A DNA stretch of 64,000 nt from Sweltsa coloradensis (taxonomy: Eukaryota > Arthropoda > Insecta > Plecoptera > Chloroperlidae): the NCBI GenBank assembly GCA_024449915.1, contig JAMZAV010000168.1, positions 1,299,552-1,363,551 of the forward strand. Direction: 5' to 3'. The position numbers and the translations under genes are program-made. Below, one piece after another: positions 1 to 12,910 of the stretch. The notes beneath the pieces are model-generated. The model was not told the DNA's origin, did no database searches, and saw only the letters and a program-made list of their open reading frames with translations. Numbering within the stretch: position 1 is the first letter of the stretch; each line of letters opens with the position of its first letter.

Positions 1-763
1 CCACGATTTTCCGAATTGTGTATGAGAAATTTAAATAAAGTCTGTCCAGGCTCGAAAATACGTTTAAAATATATGCATAACACAGTAGTTCGCGGTCGTT
101 GGTCGAGGCATAGAGTGGCATCAAGTATATTAAACAAAAATTACTGTCTTGATAATTTTTAATAATAATGCACTATGTTCAAAAAGTAGAAAGTTTGAGA
201 TTTACGGTAGTCTTACGTATTCGGTTATGAATTGATTCTCAGCGTAGTCTTACACATTGCACAACTTTCTGTTACAATTAATGGTTTAGAAAAAGCTTTT
301 TTTGCCCGTCATTTTTCCATGGTAATTATTTGATCGGGAATTTTCGCCGCGTCGATTTCATTTTTTAAATCCTTTGAGCATCCCCAACTGTGTGGGCTTT
401 CCTTTGAAATACAAAGTAGTTACATTTAAAACATACACGAAATATTAGCCAAGAAAGACTCTTAACAGGCTAATAACCATGCCTTTAGATCCAAGACTTC
501 TACGAAGTTGCATTATTATCGTTATCATGAGATCTCCTCACACAGACCAAAGTCAGATAAATGTTAGAATTTCTGTTTCGAATGTTTTGTCACTTCGTAG
601 ACCACTTTCTTGGGGCTGATCCAGTTCCAGGCCAGGATGGATCAGATGTCCTGTATGTGATCTCGGCGATAATGACTTCATCAGCGAAGTAGTAAAGAAT
701 ATCATAGTAATAATATTTCCCGACACATTAAATACATAAATCAGTCTCAGGTTTACTGCGAGA
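1..763. other. no recognisable feature
   Basis: AT-rich sequence with stops in all frames apart from a 75-codon minus-strand frame (553-780) that begins inside the dispersed GGTGGAGGTGCCGG motif. I see no coding, RNA or repeat signature here. Confidence 0.5.
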
Positions 764-940
764 CCCGGCACCTCCACCAAATATGTTGAACTTTTATTTT
801 CGTGTTAAACCATTTATTTACTTGAATGTTGTAAAATTCACCATCAATAATATTGAACCAGTCTGGTGGACTTAATAGTGGCTCCCATTTGCTAGGAAGG
901 TGAATTTACAGTGATTGTTAACATCCATAACTTCGATGGA
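764..940 (-). repeat. dispersed repeat, copy 1, with 17-bp motif at its edge
   Basis: The plus-strand sequence starts CCGGCACCTCCACCAAA (minus strand: TTTGGTGGAGGTGCCGG) and runs into about 150 bp that aligns with 3464-3640. Shared blocks include GAACTTTTATTTT, a TTACTTGAA...AAATTCA block and TTGAACCAGTCTG. Two diverged copies 2.7 kb apart in the same orientation indicate an interspersed repeat of unknown class. No terminal inverted repeat or poly-A tail was seen. Confidence 0.6.
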
Positions 941-1724
941 TTCTTGTTTAAATGCTAATACTGATTATTTATTAGCAGTTTTATTGTGATTCTAACTCTT
1001 TACTTTACAAAAATGTTTTCTTTTGGGCTGAATACAATTATTTTCTACAATCTGTCACTCCTACAAACACTAAACTGGTTACAAACATTATACTCATATT
1101 TTTAAATGGTTTGAAACATTGTTTTGCATCTGAGGTCCTTTAATTTTAAAAGTGTTTGTTTGACGTTTCTAGATACAATGTTACTATTAATTTTCGAGGA
1201 AAGAAAAAGTGCTTATGTGATACATTATTTTCGTCCTTCCACTTGAGAAAAGTCCAGGATGCCTATTAACTAACTCAAACGACTGGTGCGCCAGTGATAA
1301 TTCAGTAAATAGAATCCCAAGTCTATCATTTGCCTCAGTCACGTAAATATGCAAAACTACAGCGCCGCGCCTGGGGGTGAATTATATTTATTAAGTTGGC
1401 ACTGCCGAAACTCAAATCATCGTATGACACCCCATAGGTTTCAATTCATTGTTAGTTGAGTTTTAGTTTCATGTTTAGCGACTGTTTTAGAGGCACGATA
1501 GAAGTAGTAAACGCAGGGCCTATACGTTTATAATAAATAGTTTATATTAATACAATTTATCAATTTCACATACGGGAGTGTTTTTCGAGTATCCAAATCA
1601 AGAAACTAAATGGTTAGTTTACGCTGGTTTTTCAAATTCCCCGCCCTTATTTATATTTGATTCATTCATTAATTGCATTTAATATCCTTTTTATTTGTTA
1701 CCAAATTTGTTGAGTTTTAATGCA

Positions 1725-1850
1725 TTGTTGTAATATTACTATTTCAAATATTTACTTTAATGTAGTTCATTGTTGTGTCTGCATCTGTAATTAGATTTAT
1801 TTAGTTGTCCTTCTTTGTAAATCAGTTTTTGTAAATTCAAATATTTACAA
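1725..1850 (+). repeat. 3' part of a TAAA-tailed retroposon-like repeat
   Basis: Contains GTTGTAATATT, TAGTTCATTGTTGTGTCTGCAT and GTAAATCAGTTTTTGTAAAT. The same words occur in order at 15885-16045 and in part at 19215-19328, where the sequence ends GATAGACGTTAAATAAATAA. That ending looks like the short-repeat tail of a LINE or SINE. This copy is diverged and has lost its tail. The class is inferred from tail architecture only. Confidence 0.5.
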
Positions 1851-3463
1851 TACAATATTACAAATTTCAAATATTTTCAAAGAAAAAAAAGAAAAAAAAG
1901 AATAATAATAGTTGTATTGCATTTAATGCTATAAACATTCTTCGTCATGCAGGGGATTAGTGCAGGTTTTACTTGTTAATAGTGCACTGTGTGTATGTGT
2001 CGTACGATTAAGATGCAACATTCCATCATCCGCCCTTTCTGCTCTAAACCTTGTATATTGAGCTTCCCACGACAAAATACCGCACCTGACTCCTCGTTCT
2101 CGTCAATCTTAACAATCTGGGAATGTTATTTTAGATCGCGTGCTCGACATTCAAGGAATGTAGAAAAATGCTCTTATTTAACCTAGATGTAGCTAGCGGA
2201 TCCCGGCCTTATTGAGACGTAATGCGCCACAGTAACTACCTGGACCCTGGAATGTTCGGGAGGAATTTAATAGCGCGTTTCTCAACCTTATGGTCAACTC
2301 ACGTGTTTCATAAGATTCTGTTCTGGAATTCTATTCTTGATGTGATTTTACTGACGTAAAACTTTGCACGCACCGAGTGTGGTTTGCGTCGTAAAATGTA
2401 CTTCCGTGCTGTTAGGTTGTGTCACAGATTAGGTAAACTCACACGCGTCTCTGCATTAATTTTCTTTCCTTTTTTTCTGCCTGTTTTCTCTTTATTCTTT
2501 TTTATCCATTAAAAAAATTATCAATGATTATTGATACACAATTATAATTATTTCCATTTTAGGTTTTAAATTTATTTTCATAAATTACTTTTGTATATTA
2601 TAAATTTGCTTAATTTCAATTTATTATTTAAAGAGCATTTATGTACTTAGCTTTTTCTATTGCGTATACATTAAAAAAAATGTTTTCCTAACTGCTTAGG
2701 ATCGACGTTAGATAATTCAACAATACATATTAAATTCATTGACTGTTTCTGAGTCGCTTTGCGGTTTAGTTTTAGTTTTAGACGAATTAAATGCCAAAGC
2801 ACATCTTCTAGCTTGCTCCATAATTTTCACTACTACTTCTAATGTTAATGCTTTTTAACTTTGGATACATTTTAATTTTTTCCCATCAGTCATAAAACAA
2901 AAATATTTCTAGTTATAACACTGTTTCAAAATTTTTATAAAAGGAACACAAAATAGGCCTGCGATAATAATGTTAGTGTCGTATCAGTCTTATTTTTTAC
3001 TTGTATCAACGTTTGTTTCAAAAAAAAAAAATGACAGAAATATGTATAATTTATTTTGGAAAAATATAATTTTCTGTATTAGGCCTAAATGTTCTCCGTG
3101 AGAATGAAGTTCCACGTAAAATGGTTCCACGATGTGTGACGGAGCCATTATCTCTGTTACTCCACCCGGCTGCCCCTTGTAACCCGACAACGTGAAAACA
3201 GCTTGTCACCTATTGTACTGAACCCTTCTAGGCCCATTAAGCCCCACTCTATTTAAGATCAAACAAAGACCGTTAAACCGTTTAATGTTTGGGATTGCCT
3301 GTGCTTCAAGGCAAGTGGGAAAGTAGCTTTTAACCTGTTTTACGTAGTGGGTGGAACACAACATCAGCGATTAAGTAACACTTGTTGTGTGGTTGAAGTA
3401 TTTGCTGTAACCGCGTAGAATTAAAAATAAAATATATTGTTCAGTCTCTGGGAAAAAGCCAGA
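1851..3463. other. no recognisable feature
   Basis: AT-rich sequence with a poly-A-rich patch near 1880-1905. No open reading frame above 66 codons and no clear repeat structure were found. Confidence 0.4.
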
Positions 3464-3640
3464 ACCGGCACCTCCACCATATATTTAGAACTTTTATTTT
3501 TGTCAATTCTAAATGAGTTTTTTACTTGAACATTTTAAAATTCATGGATGTACAAAATAATTGAACCAGTCTGTGAGGGATTATAGTAATCCCCATTGGT
3601 TGTGGAAGGGAATTTAGATTGTTTAGGCCTACATCTTTAG
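3464..3640 (-). repeat. dispersed repeat, copy 2, with 17-bp motif
   Basis: Begins CCGGCACCTCCACCATA and continues with sequence matching the repeat at 764-940 (GAACTTTTATTTTTGTC, TTTTTTACTTGAAC, AATTGAACCAGTCTG). The motif differs from copy 1 only at its last bases. Unknown repeat class. Confidence 0.6.
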
Positions 3641-5424
3641 TTTATATTAATTGATACGTTTTTTCAATATTATCCTATTTTTAGGCGATAGTTAGCTGGA
3701 AGCATAGCCTAAGAAAACTTTGAATTTAGAAACTCCCCTGTAAGAATCACTTTTCTGTTTGACCGTCCGTCCGTCCATCAGAATGAAAACCGAACATGAC
3801 CACCGATAAGCATGCGGTTTAGTTGCATTTCGGATGTTCAGAAAGGTTTTGGTGACCGTTTGGGTTAGATGGTGGGGCTATCACTGTCCAAACGAGGAAG
3901 CAAGTCTTTTAAACTCGGCACAACACCATGAGATTTCAATGACGAAGACATCGTATCGTGTATCCGTCTTCGACAGTGATAATTAAGTAGCTATGCTTCC
4001 TATTCTGAGTATTACCTTGCCTGTGCTAATTCCAATTAAAACTGTTGTTTATGCAAAGTTTAAACCACAAACGTAAAATGAACGAAAAACGTAAAAAAGA
4101 AACTGAAACCATTTTATTTGTTCCAAACGTTCAAGATAGTTATCATTTCCCGAACGTAACTAAATAATTGTACCATTTATTTTATATAACTTGTATCTGT
4201 GTTTTCGTTCTTTCTAGAGAGTTTTTAAAATTATTTTTATGTGTATAAAATATATCATGGAGTTGTGGTTTCCGCTGTTCTTTAATTACCATCTGCTTTC
4301 TTTCTTTATATCTCTAATAAAATTCCAGCTTCTTTTTCTTTTAATTAAAATAGTTTGTTATGCTATTTGTCGTCATAAGCTAGGCTAGATTTAATTTCTT
4401 TCTCGAAACTCAATTAGGAAACCTCTTGGCCCATTTCTCTTTGTTTTATTCGCGTTCCCCTTGAGTTTTACAACCGCGCAGAGGCTAAATGATGAAGCGA
4501 AGCTACTGAATAAGTAATTGATGTAAATAAAGCAAAGAGCGGCGGCTCGCGGCAAATAACGAGGAGTGAAATACCGAAGAGGAAATATTAATGAAGAAGC
4601 TGTTTTTTCTTTTGAGAAAGTTTCACCCTTTGTACCGTTGGCCGGAGAAAGTCATCCCTCTCTCACGTCCGCTGCTCGTTCACCCCAGTGATATATAGCC
4701 CCGTCTGGTATCTTTGAGAGAAACCTTCTTCTCGCATCGACGAGCATTGAAGCATCGAAAGTCAGTATTAAGCGTTTTACTGCGGTTTCATCTCGTTTAT
4801 TTGGCGGAAACCGGCTTGTTTCTTCTTTTCTGTTACTTTTTAATTAAATGCTGCTGGTAGAACGTTTTTACGACCAATATAACGCGTTTGATCTCTTAAA
4901 TTTCTTTTGTTTCTAGTTTCGGATCCATTGCGCTACAATACATAGTACACAGTCGGGAACAGTAAAAACATTTGATTGGAAGCGGGTTTCATTCAAGTAG
5001 AAAACGTTTTAGTCAAAGTTTCGTATTTTTTTTTTTTTTTTTTTTTAATAAAAACAAATCGTTCTTACATATAAACTGATTTACACAAACTATAAATATT
5101 TAGAATACAAGATTCTATTATTTGGGCCTAGTCATGTTCTGAGATGTGAAGAAGTTCACAAAATAATCATTATACCAATTCTTTCTTTTTCCAAACTGGC
5201 GAATTGTGAAGTTGAAGATAAACAATTAATTGGTCGCAATGTTGTACCAGGAATTGATTAATGTGTGTATTGTAGCCTCGTTTACTGTCAATATGTTATT
5301 CTGTCATGTATTTCTCAAAGTGCTTCGGCCGCGGTCAAGAGTGCGGGTTGAAACTTGTTCACTAACTAATTACGCTGAAAACATTGATCAGGACCAACAG
5401 GTGGGACCAACACTTTACCCGTGA
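3641..5424. other. no recognisable feature
   Basis: Unassigned sequence. A short CCGT repeat lies near 3760 and a T-run of about 20 near 5026-5046. The stretch 4510-4780 is less AT-rich, with TATATA near 4691, but I cannot tie this to a transcript. Confidence 0.35.
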
Positions 5425-5486
5425 CAGGGTCCACTAGATACTTATGCTGAGCTGCTAAGAAGCTGTTAGGTATCTAGTGGACCCTG
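5425..5486. repeat. perfect 17-bp-arm hairpin
   Basis: CAGGGTCCACTAGATAC at 5425-5441 is perfectly complementary to GTATCTAGTGGACCCTG at 5470-5486, separated by a 28-nt loop (TTATGCTGAGC...). The hairpin is about 62 nt. It could be a miRNA-precursor-like stem, a very short foldback element or chance; nothing flanking decides between these. Confidence 0.7.
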
Positions 5487-5619
5487 ATTCGTGACAGTTC
5501 AATTCAATATCCGATGTTTTGATTGTTGCTTTTATTCTGTTCCGTAAATGTTTTCGGACGGGGCTCACACTAAAGCCAGCTACTTACGTAACAACTGATT
5601 TCCATGGCGCCGTGTGATA

Positions 5620-5747
5620 GTTTCTTAGTAGATGACACGCTGAAAACATATGATTGTTCAGATCCTAAAGTATGTTTTCTAATGTCATCAACTAGGAAAC
5701 TTCCATGTAAAGTAACGAAATATGTTTTCAAAATTAGTTTTGAAAAC
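5620..5747. repeat. two adjacent foldback hairpins
   Basis: Arms of about 30 bp at 5620-5650 (GTTTCTTAGTAGATGACACG...) and 5671-5700 pair with a few mismatches around a 20-nt loop. A second small stem, GTTTTCAAAA/TTTTGAAAAC, lies at 5724-5747. Short frames on opposite strands that both read FLVDD are a consequence of the inverted repeat, not evidence of a gene. The hairpins abut the GAC/GTC-rich element that starts at 5787. Confidence 0.55.
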
Positions 5748-5786
5748 TTGTTCGTAGAAGAAAAATTTAAAAAATGGATCAAGTTC

Positions 5787-6060
5787 GCGTCAACCGTTAG
5801 ATCGTAATGCTCCACTCTATCCTAGGGGATATGGGGAGGAAATCCTATGCGGGTTAGAACCAGCCAGGGGTAAGAAAGGGTGGATTCTTACGTCGACAGT
5901 CGTCACCGTTATTGTCATTGTCATCGTTATTGTTATCATGGTCTTCGTCGTCGTCGGGGAGGTCGTCAAGGGTAGGGGGAGAAGCACCGACGACGACCGC
6001 CAGAGCTTGCCACTAGTTTCGGGGTGTAATATTATATACTCCCCTACTTACTATAGCTGA
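5787..6060 (+). repeat. GAC/GTC-rich dispersed element, copy 1
   Basis: Starts GCGTCAACCGTTAG, then CCTAGGGGATATGGGGAGGAA, a run of GTC/GTT/GTCAT triplets (TCGTCGTCGTCGGGGAGG), and ends near AGAGCTTGCCACTAGTTTCG plus GTAATATTATA. The same block order occurs at 29154-29420 (plus) and, reverse-complemented, at 7838-8020 and 41935-42130. It is a mobile or repetitive family of unknown class. Acid-rich or valine-rich peptides read from it reflect the triplet repeat. Confidence 0.6.
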
Positions 6061-6282
6061 TGTTTGCGAGATGAACTTTTTCTCTCTGTTTTAAGCACAT
6101 CTAAGTGTATACGTAACCCCGAGAATAAGCCGAAGTTCGAGGCCACTTCTAACATATAACCACTGCCATGTTGAGTTTCTCTTGATTAGGCAGGCTAACC
6201 CTTGTTTATTAGTCTATCTGCACCCACACTTGGGTGTTGTTAGGGTTGTTTGAATATAATGCCTCCACGCGGGATGTACATG

Positions 6283-6705
6283 ACAGGTCAGCGTCTCCAC
6301 CAAACAATGAATGACAGGAGGATTCGGACGTAGACTGTCAACAACAGCTGTGAGGGTTGCTAGTGACAGGCACATGATATGTGCAACACGTGGTATGCAT
6401 TCAGTACTTGGCCGCTTTGGACGGTTCATGACAGGTCACGTTCCACAAACGGATAAGAGATATTTTCGTACGTTACTGTCATAACCCAAAAGTGAGGTTG
6501 CTAGTATCAGTTTGTGGCAAAGATATGTGCAATATGAATAATCAGTACTTGGCCGCTTCGGTGTATGTAAAGACAGTTCACGTTCAACCCAAACATTGGA
6601 TGACAGAGGATTTCGGACGTAGACTGTCAACAACTAGTGAGGTTGCTAGTGACAGTGGGCAAGATATGTGCACTGTGGGTCTCATTCAGCTTGCCGCTTC
6701 GTGGC
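6283..6705 (+). repeat. tandem repeat, three units of about 145 bp
   Basis: Units start ACAGGTCA (6283), ACAGGTCACG (6431) and ACAGTTCACG (6573). Shared blocks in order are GACAG..GGATTCGGACGTAGACTGTCAACAAC, GAGGTTGCTAGT, GATATGTGCA and CAGTACTTGGCCGCTT. The units are diverged, so the duplication is old. Frames through it change between units, which argues against coding. Confidence 0.75.
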
Positions 6706-7837
6706 CGCATCTCTCTTTGCATTCCCAATTCGTAAACCGTGAATTCATTTATATAACACAATTTTTCTTTGAAGTCAAACACGGTGATCATCATTCAATA
6801 TTCAAATTACCTGATCTTTAAATTATTTGTGCCTTCTCGAACCTCCATTTTGCAATTGCAGATTTCCAATAGTCAGAACTTTGTCTTTTATCGGTTTTAA
6901 AATTCCGAATTCCTTAATCCGTTAAAATAATAATAATAAATAATGTGAACACAACAGATCACCAAACCTTGTGTGTACTGTATGAACGCGCTGTAGCAAG
7001 CGGGCTGTTTGAATTAGAACGGTGGGCGGAGATTGCGCCTGGCGTTGTTCGGTTACTAACCTCATCAATCCGCTCGTTATTGTTCTGTAAATCAAATCAC
7101 CGACGACGAGGGACGCGAACCTCTGGTCGGAAATCACACGTCATTCCGTCCACCGGGCGAGCACCGAACGTTCTTCCGTCGCCACCGCCACCTAGATTTA
7201 TATTGATTGATGCACCCGTCGAACTGTAAATGGATCGGTTATACATCTCCCGACCGGAAAGTGAAGGGACACTTGCAGTCGAAAAACTTGAGGAGATGAC
7301 TTGACCGCTTTAACGTTTCGTTCACGTGCCATCGAAAATAGAATTAATTATCACATCGAATTTTTCAATCTGATTAAGTACATTCAATTAAAACAATGAC
7401 ATTTCTGAAATTATGTGTTTTTGCAATTGCTGAAGAATAAAAACGATCATTGTTTTTCAATTAAAATCATATTTAAACACATTTATCAACACTTAATTTT
7501 TGAGTTTTGTGCCTGCTATTGGTTCTGTTCGAAAAACCTTATTTTCCCACTACAAAACGTAACTCTCTAAATTGTATCACTATTTTTCCTTGAAATCTTC
7601 CATAATTTAGATTTGAACATAGATGTTGTGCTCTTTCCAGCATTCAGATTTTTACTGAATAAATTTATAAAAAAACTACTTCAAAACAAACAAAATTGAA
7701 ATTTTATATTGACACTTATCGGTCGCCAGAATTTAGGTGAAAATATACAAAACAATTGCCCGTATTCACGTACTTTATGCTTATGCAGTTGTAAGAATGT
7801 TATATTTTCTAGTTTTGCAAGCAGTTTTTTGGGGAGA
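6706..7837. other. no recognisable feature
   Basis: A locally GC-richer patch lies at 6960-7260, containing a 94-codon plus frame and a 71-codon minus frame. Neither resembles a domain I know. The remainder is AT-rich. Confidence 0.35.
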
Positions 7838-8020
7838 CTTAATTTCGGTTTTCGTCGTCGTCGGGGACCCTTAGACGACCTCCTCGACGAAGACGACCAT
7901 GACAACACGAACGATGACAAAGACGAACACGACATGAGAAACCCCCTGACCAGCATTGGAGTTTCCTCTTCACATCCCCTAGGCTAGATTGGCGAATTAT
8001 GACCTAACGGTTGACGCGCC
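7838..8020 (-). repeat. GAC/GTC-rich dispersed element, copy 2
   Basis: Reverse-complement relative of 5787-6060: TCGTCGTCGTCGGGGACC, a run of GAC/AAC triplets, CATCCCCTAGGCTAGA, and an end at CTAACGGTTGACGCGCC. The terminal GGCGCGTCAACCGTTAG is shared with copies 1 and 3. The plus-strand Asp-rich peptide (LDDLLDEDDHDN) is a product of the triplet run. Confidence 0.6.
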
Positions 8021-9951
8021 CTCTAACAAAATATAAAACTCCAAAGAATCTCGGCACGGACAACGTCTATTCAACTAATACCGAAGTCTAAGGTTTAGTA
8101 TTTAAAAAAAGCACATCTTGCGATTCGTTTCAATAGCTCGGGGACTTATCTTTGTGGCACTAACTCCAATAACACAATCTCTGCTCGGGTCCGCACAGAT
8201 ATGACTTAACTTCCGCCCAAGTCCGCCCAGATATGACTTAACTCGTGCTCCGTATGGACGGCGATATCCACGGCTCTCCTATATCTCATTTAAACCTAGG
8301 TGTGGTGCGATTTATCATTGTTAGTCCCCACGTACAAGCTAGAAACGTCTTCATGAACGAATGGCTTAGCGGGGAATATCCCAGTCTAGCGTCAACTGTG
8401 GAACTTGAAGACAAAACTAGGAATCTAGCATCTTATTCAAATAGCAAGGACACAATGCTAATAAAGTTTGTTCAGAATCTATAGTCTCGTCGTGATTGGC
8501 GGAAGTCGTTGAGAGTTTAGCTCTCGTCTTAATGTCAATCACGCGTTATGCAAATGTCGCGTTCAGATAAGTTTGCAATGAACAGTACATTGATTAACGT
8601 TAGGTTGGAGTTATTATCTCGTAAATATCTTATGAGATGAAAAGTAAAATTGACTATTTTGAAACCAAGATCTTTTAAGTCTATTGCATATAGTCTATTT
8701 GAAGTCTAAATCTATTCTTTGCTATCAGATGTATATTTTCCTAAATCCAATTGATTTTCATACGTGCATTATTCCAAGATTAAAAAAAAATTATTCAAAG
8801 GCTATCCACTCAGTCACATAACTGTTTTTCAGTGTGTGATTTTGTGTTTGTGAATTAACTGGATTTACCGATCAAGTGAATTTTTAAATATACACTTAAC
8901 ATTGTAAAACAGTATGCCCGAGCTCGATCAACCGTCTGAATTTGCAGCAACTCAGTCGGCTTAAACACCGTCGACGTTGCCGTTCAACAAGGATGATACA
9001 AAATGTTTCTGGTAGGCCTGGTAGTGAGGAGAGAGTTACCTATGTGAATGCATGTGAACTAAAAGAGGCTAATAAATATAATACTTATAATAATTATCTC
9101 AAGCGAAAACATTCACAACTTTACTCCAATTATATAAGTTCTAAATTATTAACAAGCTACCGACAAGTCTAAAAGCCATTTCTAATATGAGCATTTTTAA
9201 AAACAAACTAAAACAACTCCTATGTAACAAAGCATATTACTCTATTGAGGAATTTTTTAAGGACAAACTACTATAACACTGTTAGGCCTATCTTTATACT
9301 ACAATTCTAAATAGGCCTAATAGATATAGATATATTGTACTATTATTATGTTTGTATTCCACAAATAGGCTAAGATATATTGTATGGTAGGCCCATTTCT
9401 TTGTCTTGTGTTTTAAATTTTGTCTTATAGTTTGTCTTATTTCTATAGATTCATTTAAGTCTGATTATTATATTAATATTTGTTTGCCTTTTTTGTCTCT
9501 TATGTCTTATCTTTGTTTTATGTACTGCCTTAAATTGAAACCAATCTCGGCCCACAAGAAAAACTAGACAAATACTTGTTCTTTCGCTTCATTCGTATTC
9601 TCTTATATACAAGGCACTCAAATTCTATTAATAGCCAACAGTAAAACTGTTATGATATGTACAAACTAAGACTAAGGCATTAATTATCAAGTAACTTATT
9701 TTTAGGATAGAAATGTGACGGAGTATCTCTCAATTTGCATCCTGCTTGATACAGCAAATTGTACCTTTCCAAACACCTCAATAACAAAGTTTATTTGTTT
9801 AGGAATAAGTAAATAAATACTTATTCCAGACAATATATTCTTAGAGGTCATCACAAAGTGTAAATTATTATAATGTAATATGCTATGTGTGTGGAAATAA
9901 AACTTACTAATTACTTACTTACTAGCTCCAAGAAAGTTTGAAAATACTTGG
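8021..9951. other. no recognisable feature
   Basis: No gene or repeat family was assigned. TAGGCC words are frequent at 9280-9400, as in several other places in the window. A duplicated phrase, TCCGCxCAGATATGACTTAACT, lies at 8190-8245. Confidence 0.35.
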
Positions 9952-11910
9952 CCCAGCACCTGCACCAAAACTACGATAATCTGTTGATTCAGTAGCTTTT
10001 CATTCTCTTTTGGGTACTCCCGTAGGCATGCTTGTTACCAAATCTTTCCAATAATTGTGTCAGTATTAACATAGATATTATTTATAATAGTTTATATTAA
10101 CGTACAACTAATTTGCTCGGGGTGGCGAAGAATGAGTGGTCTATTATTGTACATCAAGTTCCAACTTTACTCACACTTATCACACGGTGGGCACACCCTC
10201 ACAGGACCACTTGTTCCCGGTAGTTTCTCCTAAAAAAAAAAAAAAATATTTTGTTCTTTTACACAATTATTTCAACATTGACGAAACTAATGTTTTTTTT
10301 TAAATTGAACAATATTTCCAAGGCTTCATTTTAAAATATTGTACATATAATTTTAAAATAAAATTATACTGGTTAATGTTTAAATAATTGTGTTATTTCC
10401 TAAAGTATATCCAGGTTAATAAGTTGAATATGATGTCGTGTTTTCTGTTTGGGTAGTAGAGCCACACCTGTACCAGTTGCTTTGATATACCACCGAGCTT
10501 AACCATAAATTAATCCCGCTGCCATCTCCCACCACCAGCAGCGATCAATATTTATGTAGATTTAGTCCCAAGCCATGCAACCCACCACACACAGACTCGG
10601 GTTGCCGCGAGAATTCAAATCTCAGCCTCATCCTGTGAATTTAATTTCCAGGATCCCACTCGTGGTCTGTGCTACTCCCGGAGGGACCCAGCATCTTAGC
10701 GGGAACAATCACAGGAAGCCTGGAGCAGCCTCCTCTAACAAGGTCTGTCTATAAGCGGCTCCTGAAAATATTTTCATTTTTTCATTTCATTATTAACATT
10801 TTCATTTTAAACCTTAGTGTTTTTGTTTTTTCCGCAAAATGTATCCACCACTTGAAGATAATTAATTTTGTATTGTGTTCTTGACGTCGTTTCTGTTTTT
10901 CGGGTAAAAGAGTCTTCTTTTTTTATCCTAGCATCTTGAGAAAGTTAAGATATGTGAAACAAACAGAATAAAATAGTTTTATATATTTTTATTTAATTAT
11001 TTAAGTATCATATGAACAAAGATTCTGTTGTATTTATGATCAGCTGGGTTTCGTGCTATATTCAAAATGATAGCAACTAATTTATTCTGTGGACAATCAT
11101 CATTCGTACTGTTCTTGTACAGCCAAGTTTTCATTCGATGGGAATATATAACTAAAATTGATTTTATTTTGAGCATAATAGCATACTACAGCTTCATTCG
11201 GCCCAGAAAATCTATACCTCATTGAATAACGGTTGTTTTTTGTGTCGTACAAATATGATTAATCTTCTAAATTTTGTTCTGTAATCAATCATCGATATTA
11301 TATTATATTTACCACAAAGAACATGGCGCTTAATCTTGAATCATCTTGCGGTCGTTCTATATATTATTGAGCAAATTTGCTTTTGAATATACGTTTCAAA
11401 AAGCTTTTAGTTCTGTTATATCAGGCGATCGGTTTTGTTTATAGTGTAAGTGCAGCTTGTTTTCGATCTTACATCATAAATAGGCCAAGTAAACAGCAAG
11501 ATACATTTGCTGGGCAGTAGTTTTAATCGTAAGATAATACATGATATATTGTGCGCGCCATTGCAACGACAGCTCCAAAGTACGATATAGAACTGTTTTT
11601 TGAATGAGATGATGGTATTAATACATGTCAGCCAACTTGATAGTGTTTACTAGTCCTGACATTTGCTTTTAGCCCGAGTCAGGTTTCTGAGTAATGTTCA
11701 AACTGTAAAGAGCGGTTTATTTGAAGGATCAATAAGTATCAATTATCAGCGAATTCAAGTAACTGTACATTATAAACAAAACTAATTAAATAATTATATT
11801 TTAAACAGACTCTGTGTGGGTATTCCATATTTAAAAAAAATATTAAATATAACGAATCTAATTAATTTACAAATTTACCTCATACTGAAGAAATGTTGAG
11901 TGTTAAAGCG
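9952..11910. other. unassigned; diverged copy of the 17-bp motif at its start
   Basis: Positions 9952-9969 read CCCAGCACCTGCACCAAA, a two-to-three-mismatch relative of CCGGCACCTCCACCAAA. The rest is AT-rich with a 14-nt A-run near 10231. I see no exon with convincing splice sites. Confidence 0.35.
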
Positions 11911-12569
11911 TTAAAGGGGTATTTAACCGGTAAACTCAAAAATGATATTTCATTTGGGCCTTCTAGTAATGAATTAAGCAATAAACAAAAACATTATTGG
12001 GGCCACCATGACCTCCCAAAAATTGGTCAAACATGACATTTTTCGAGCTAGGTCCCATCAGCAAAAATCTCCCATAAGAAATAACATGGGGACGATATTT
12101 ATGCCCCGTGACCTTGAAGGATTTTGATCCAAAAACATATTGGCCATTATTGACGTACTCTACAGCCTTTTTTTGTAAATTCTCCATATTTTATTTTGTA
12201 ATTTGGGCAAGTTGTTCGTTCAAAATATGCTGATTACCAAGACGGAATGTGATTTTGGAATGCATATTTTGGCGTGTTTGTGGGTAGGCCTATATTTGGG
12301 CACAGTTTCAACACACGATGTAAAAAATAGGCATTTTAGATTGGTACTATGCTCTAGTATCTATGTGGACCAAAAAAGAAGCAGGTTAAAACCGGTTTAA
12401 AAAAATTCCCAAAACACCAATTTTCGCAAATTTTTGAATTAAAAAAAAACGAAAATTTCGTGTTAAATAACAGTTACAAGACATAACTTTTTAAACTGTC
12501 ATTTTAGTGTAGTGTTGTGCTGTAGATCATGTGGTAAAAACTAATTATTTGAGTTAATAGCCCCTTTAA
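11911..12569. mobile_element. TTAA-bounded MITE-like DNA element
   Basis: Left end TTAAAGGGGTATTTAAC (11911) matches the reverse complement of the right end, TTAAAGGGGCTATTAAC (ending 12569), with a few mismatches. TTAA lies at both outer edges. The 659-bp length and lack of a transposase frame suggest a non-autonomous element. TTAA target sites are typical of piggyBac and Kolobok superfamilies, but assignment is inference. An internal 74-codon minus frame (11963-12187) is unrecognised. Confidence 0.55.
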
Positions 12570-12910
12570 TACAAATGAGTACGCTATTAAATGGGTTAAC
12601 AACCGCCAACCTATAGCCTTGAAGAATCGAAGTCCGTACAGAGGGAGGTCGTGTACGAATCTAGAAAAACAGAAAAACTTCCACAAGACGAACGAGCGTA
12701 AAAACACCAAAGCAATTACGTTGATTAAAATTGTGTAAGCAGTGAAATCAATAATTCATTAAACCAGATCAGTTGCTACTTTTAATGATACGTTGCTAAG
12801 TAATGGCATTCCCAATGCGCAAGGAGAAATGGAACAACTGCGAACTTTTTAGGTACTAATAAAAACTAACATCCAATATTAAAATAAAACATTACCTCTG
12901 AAACTCAAAC

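Noticed and set aside
7709..7987. Asp-rich 92-codon protein
   Set aside because: It is the triplet-rich core of a dispersed repeat, and the frame is not conserved among the four copies.
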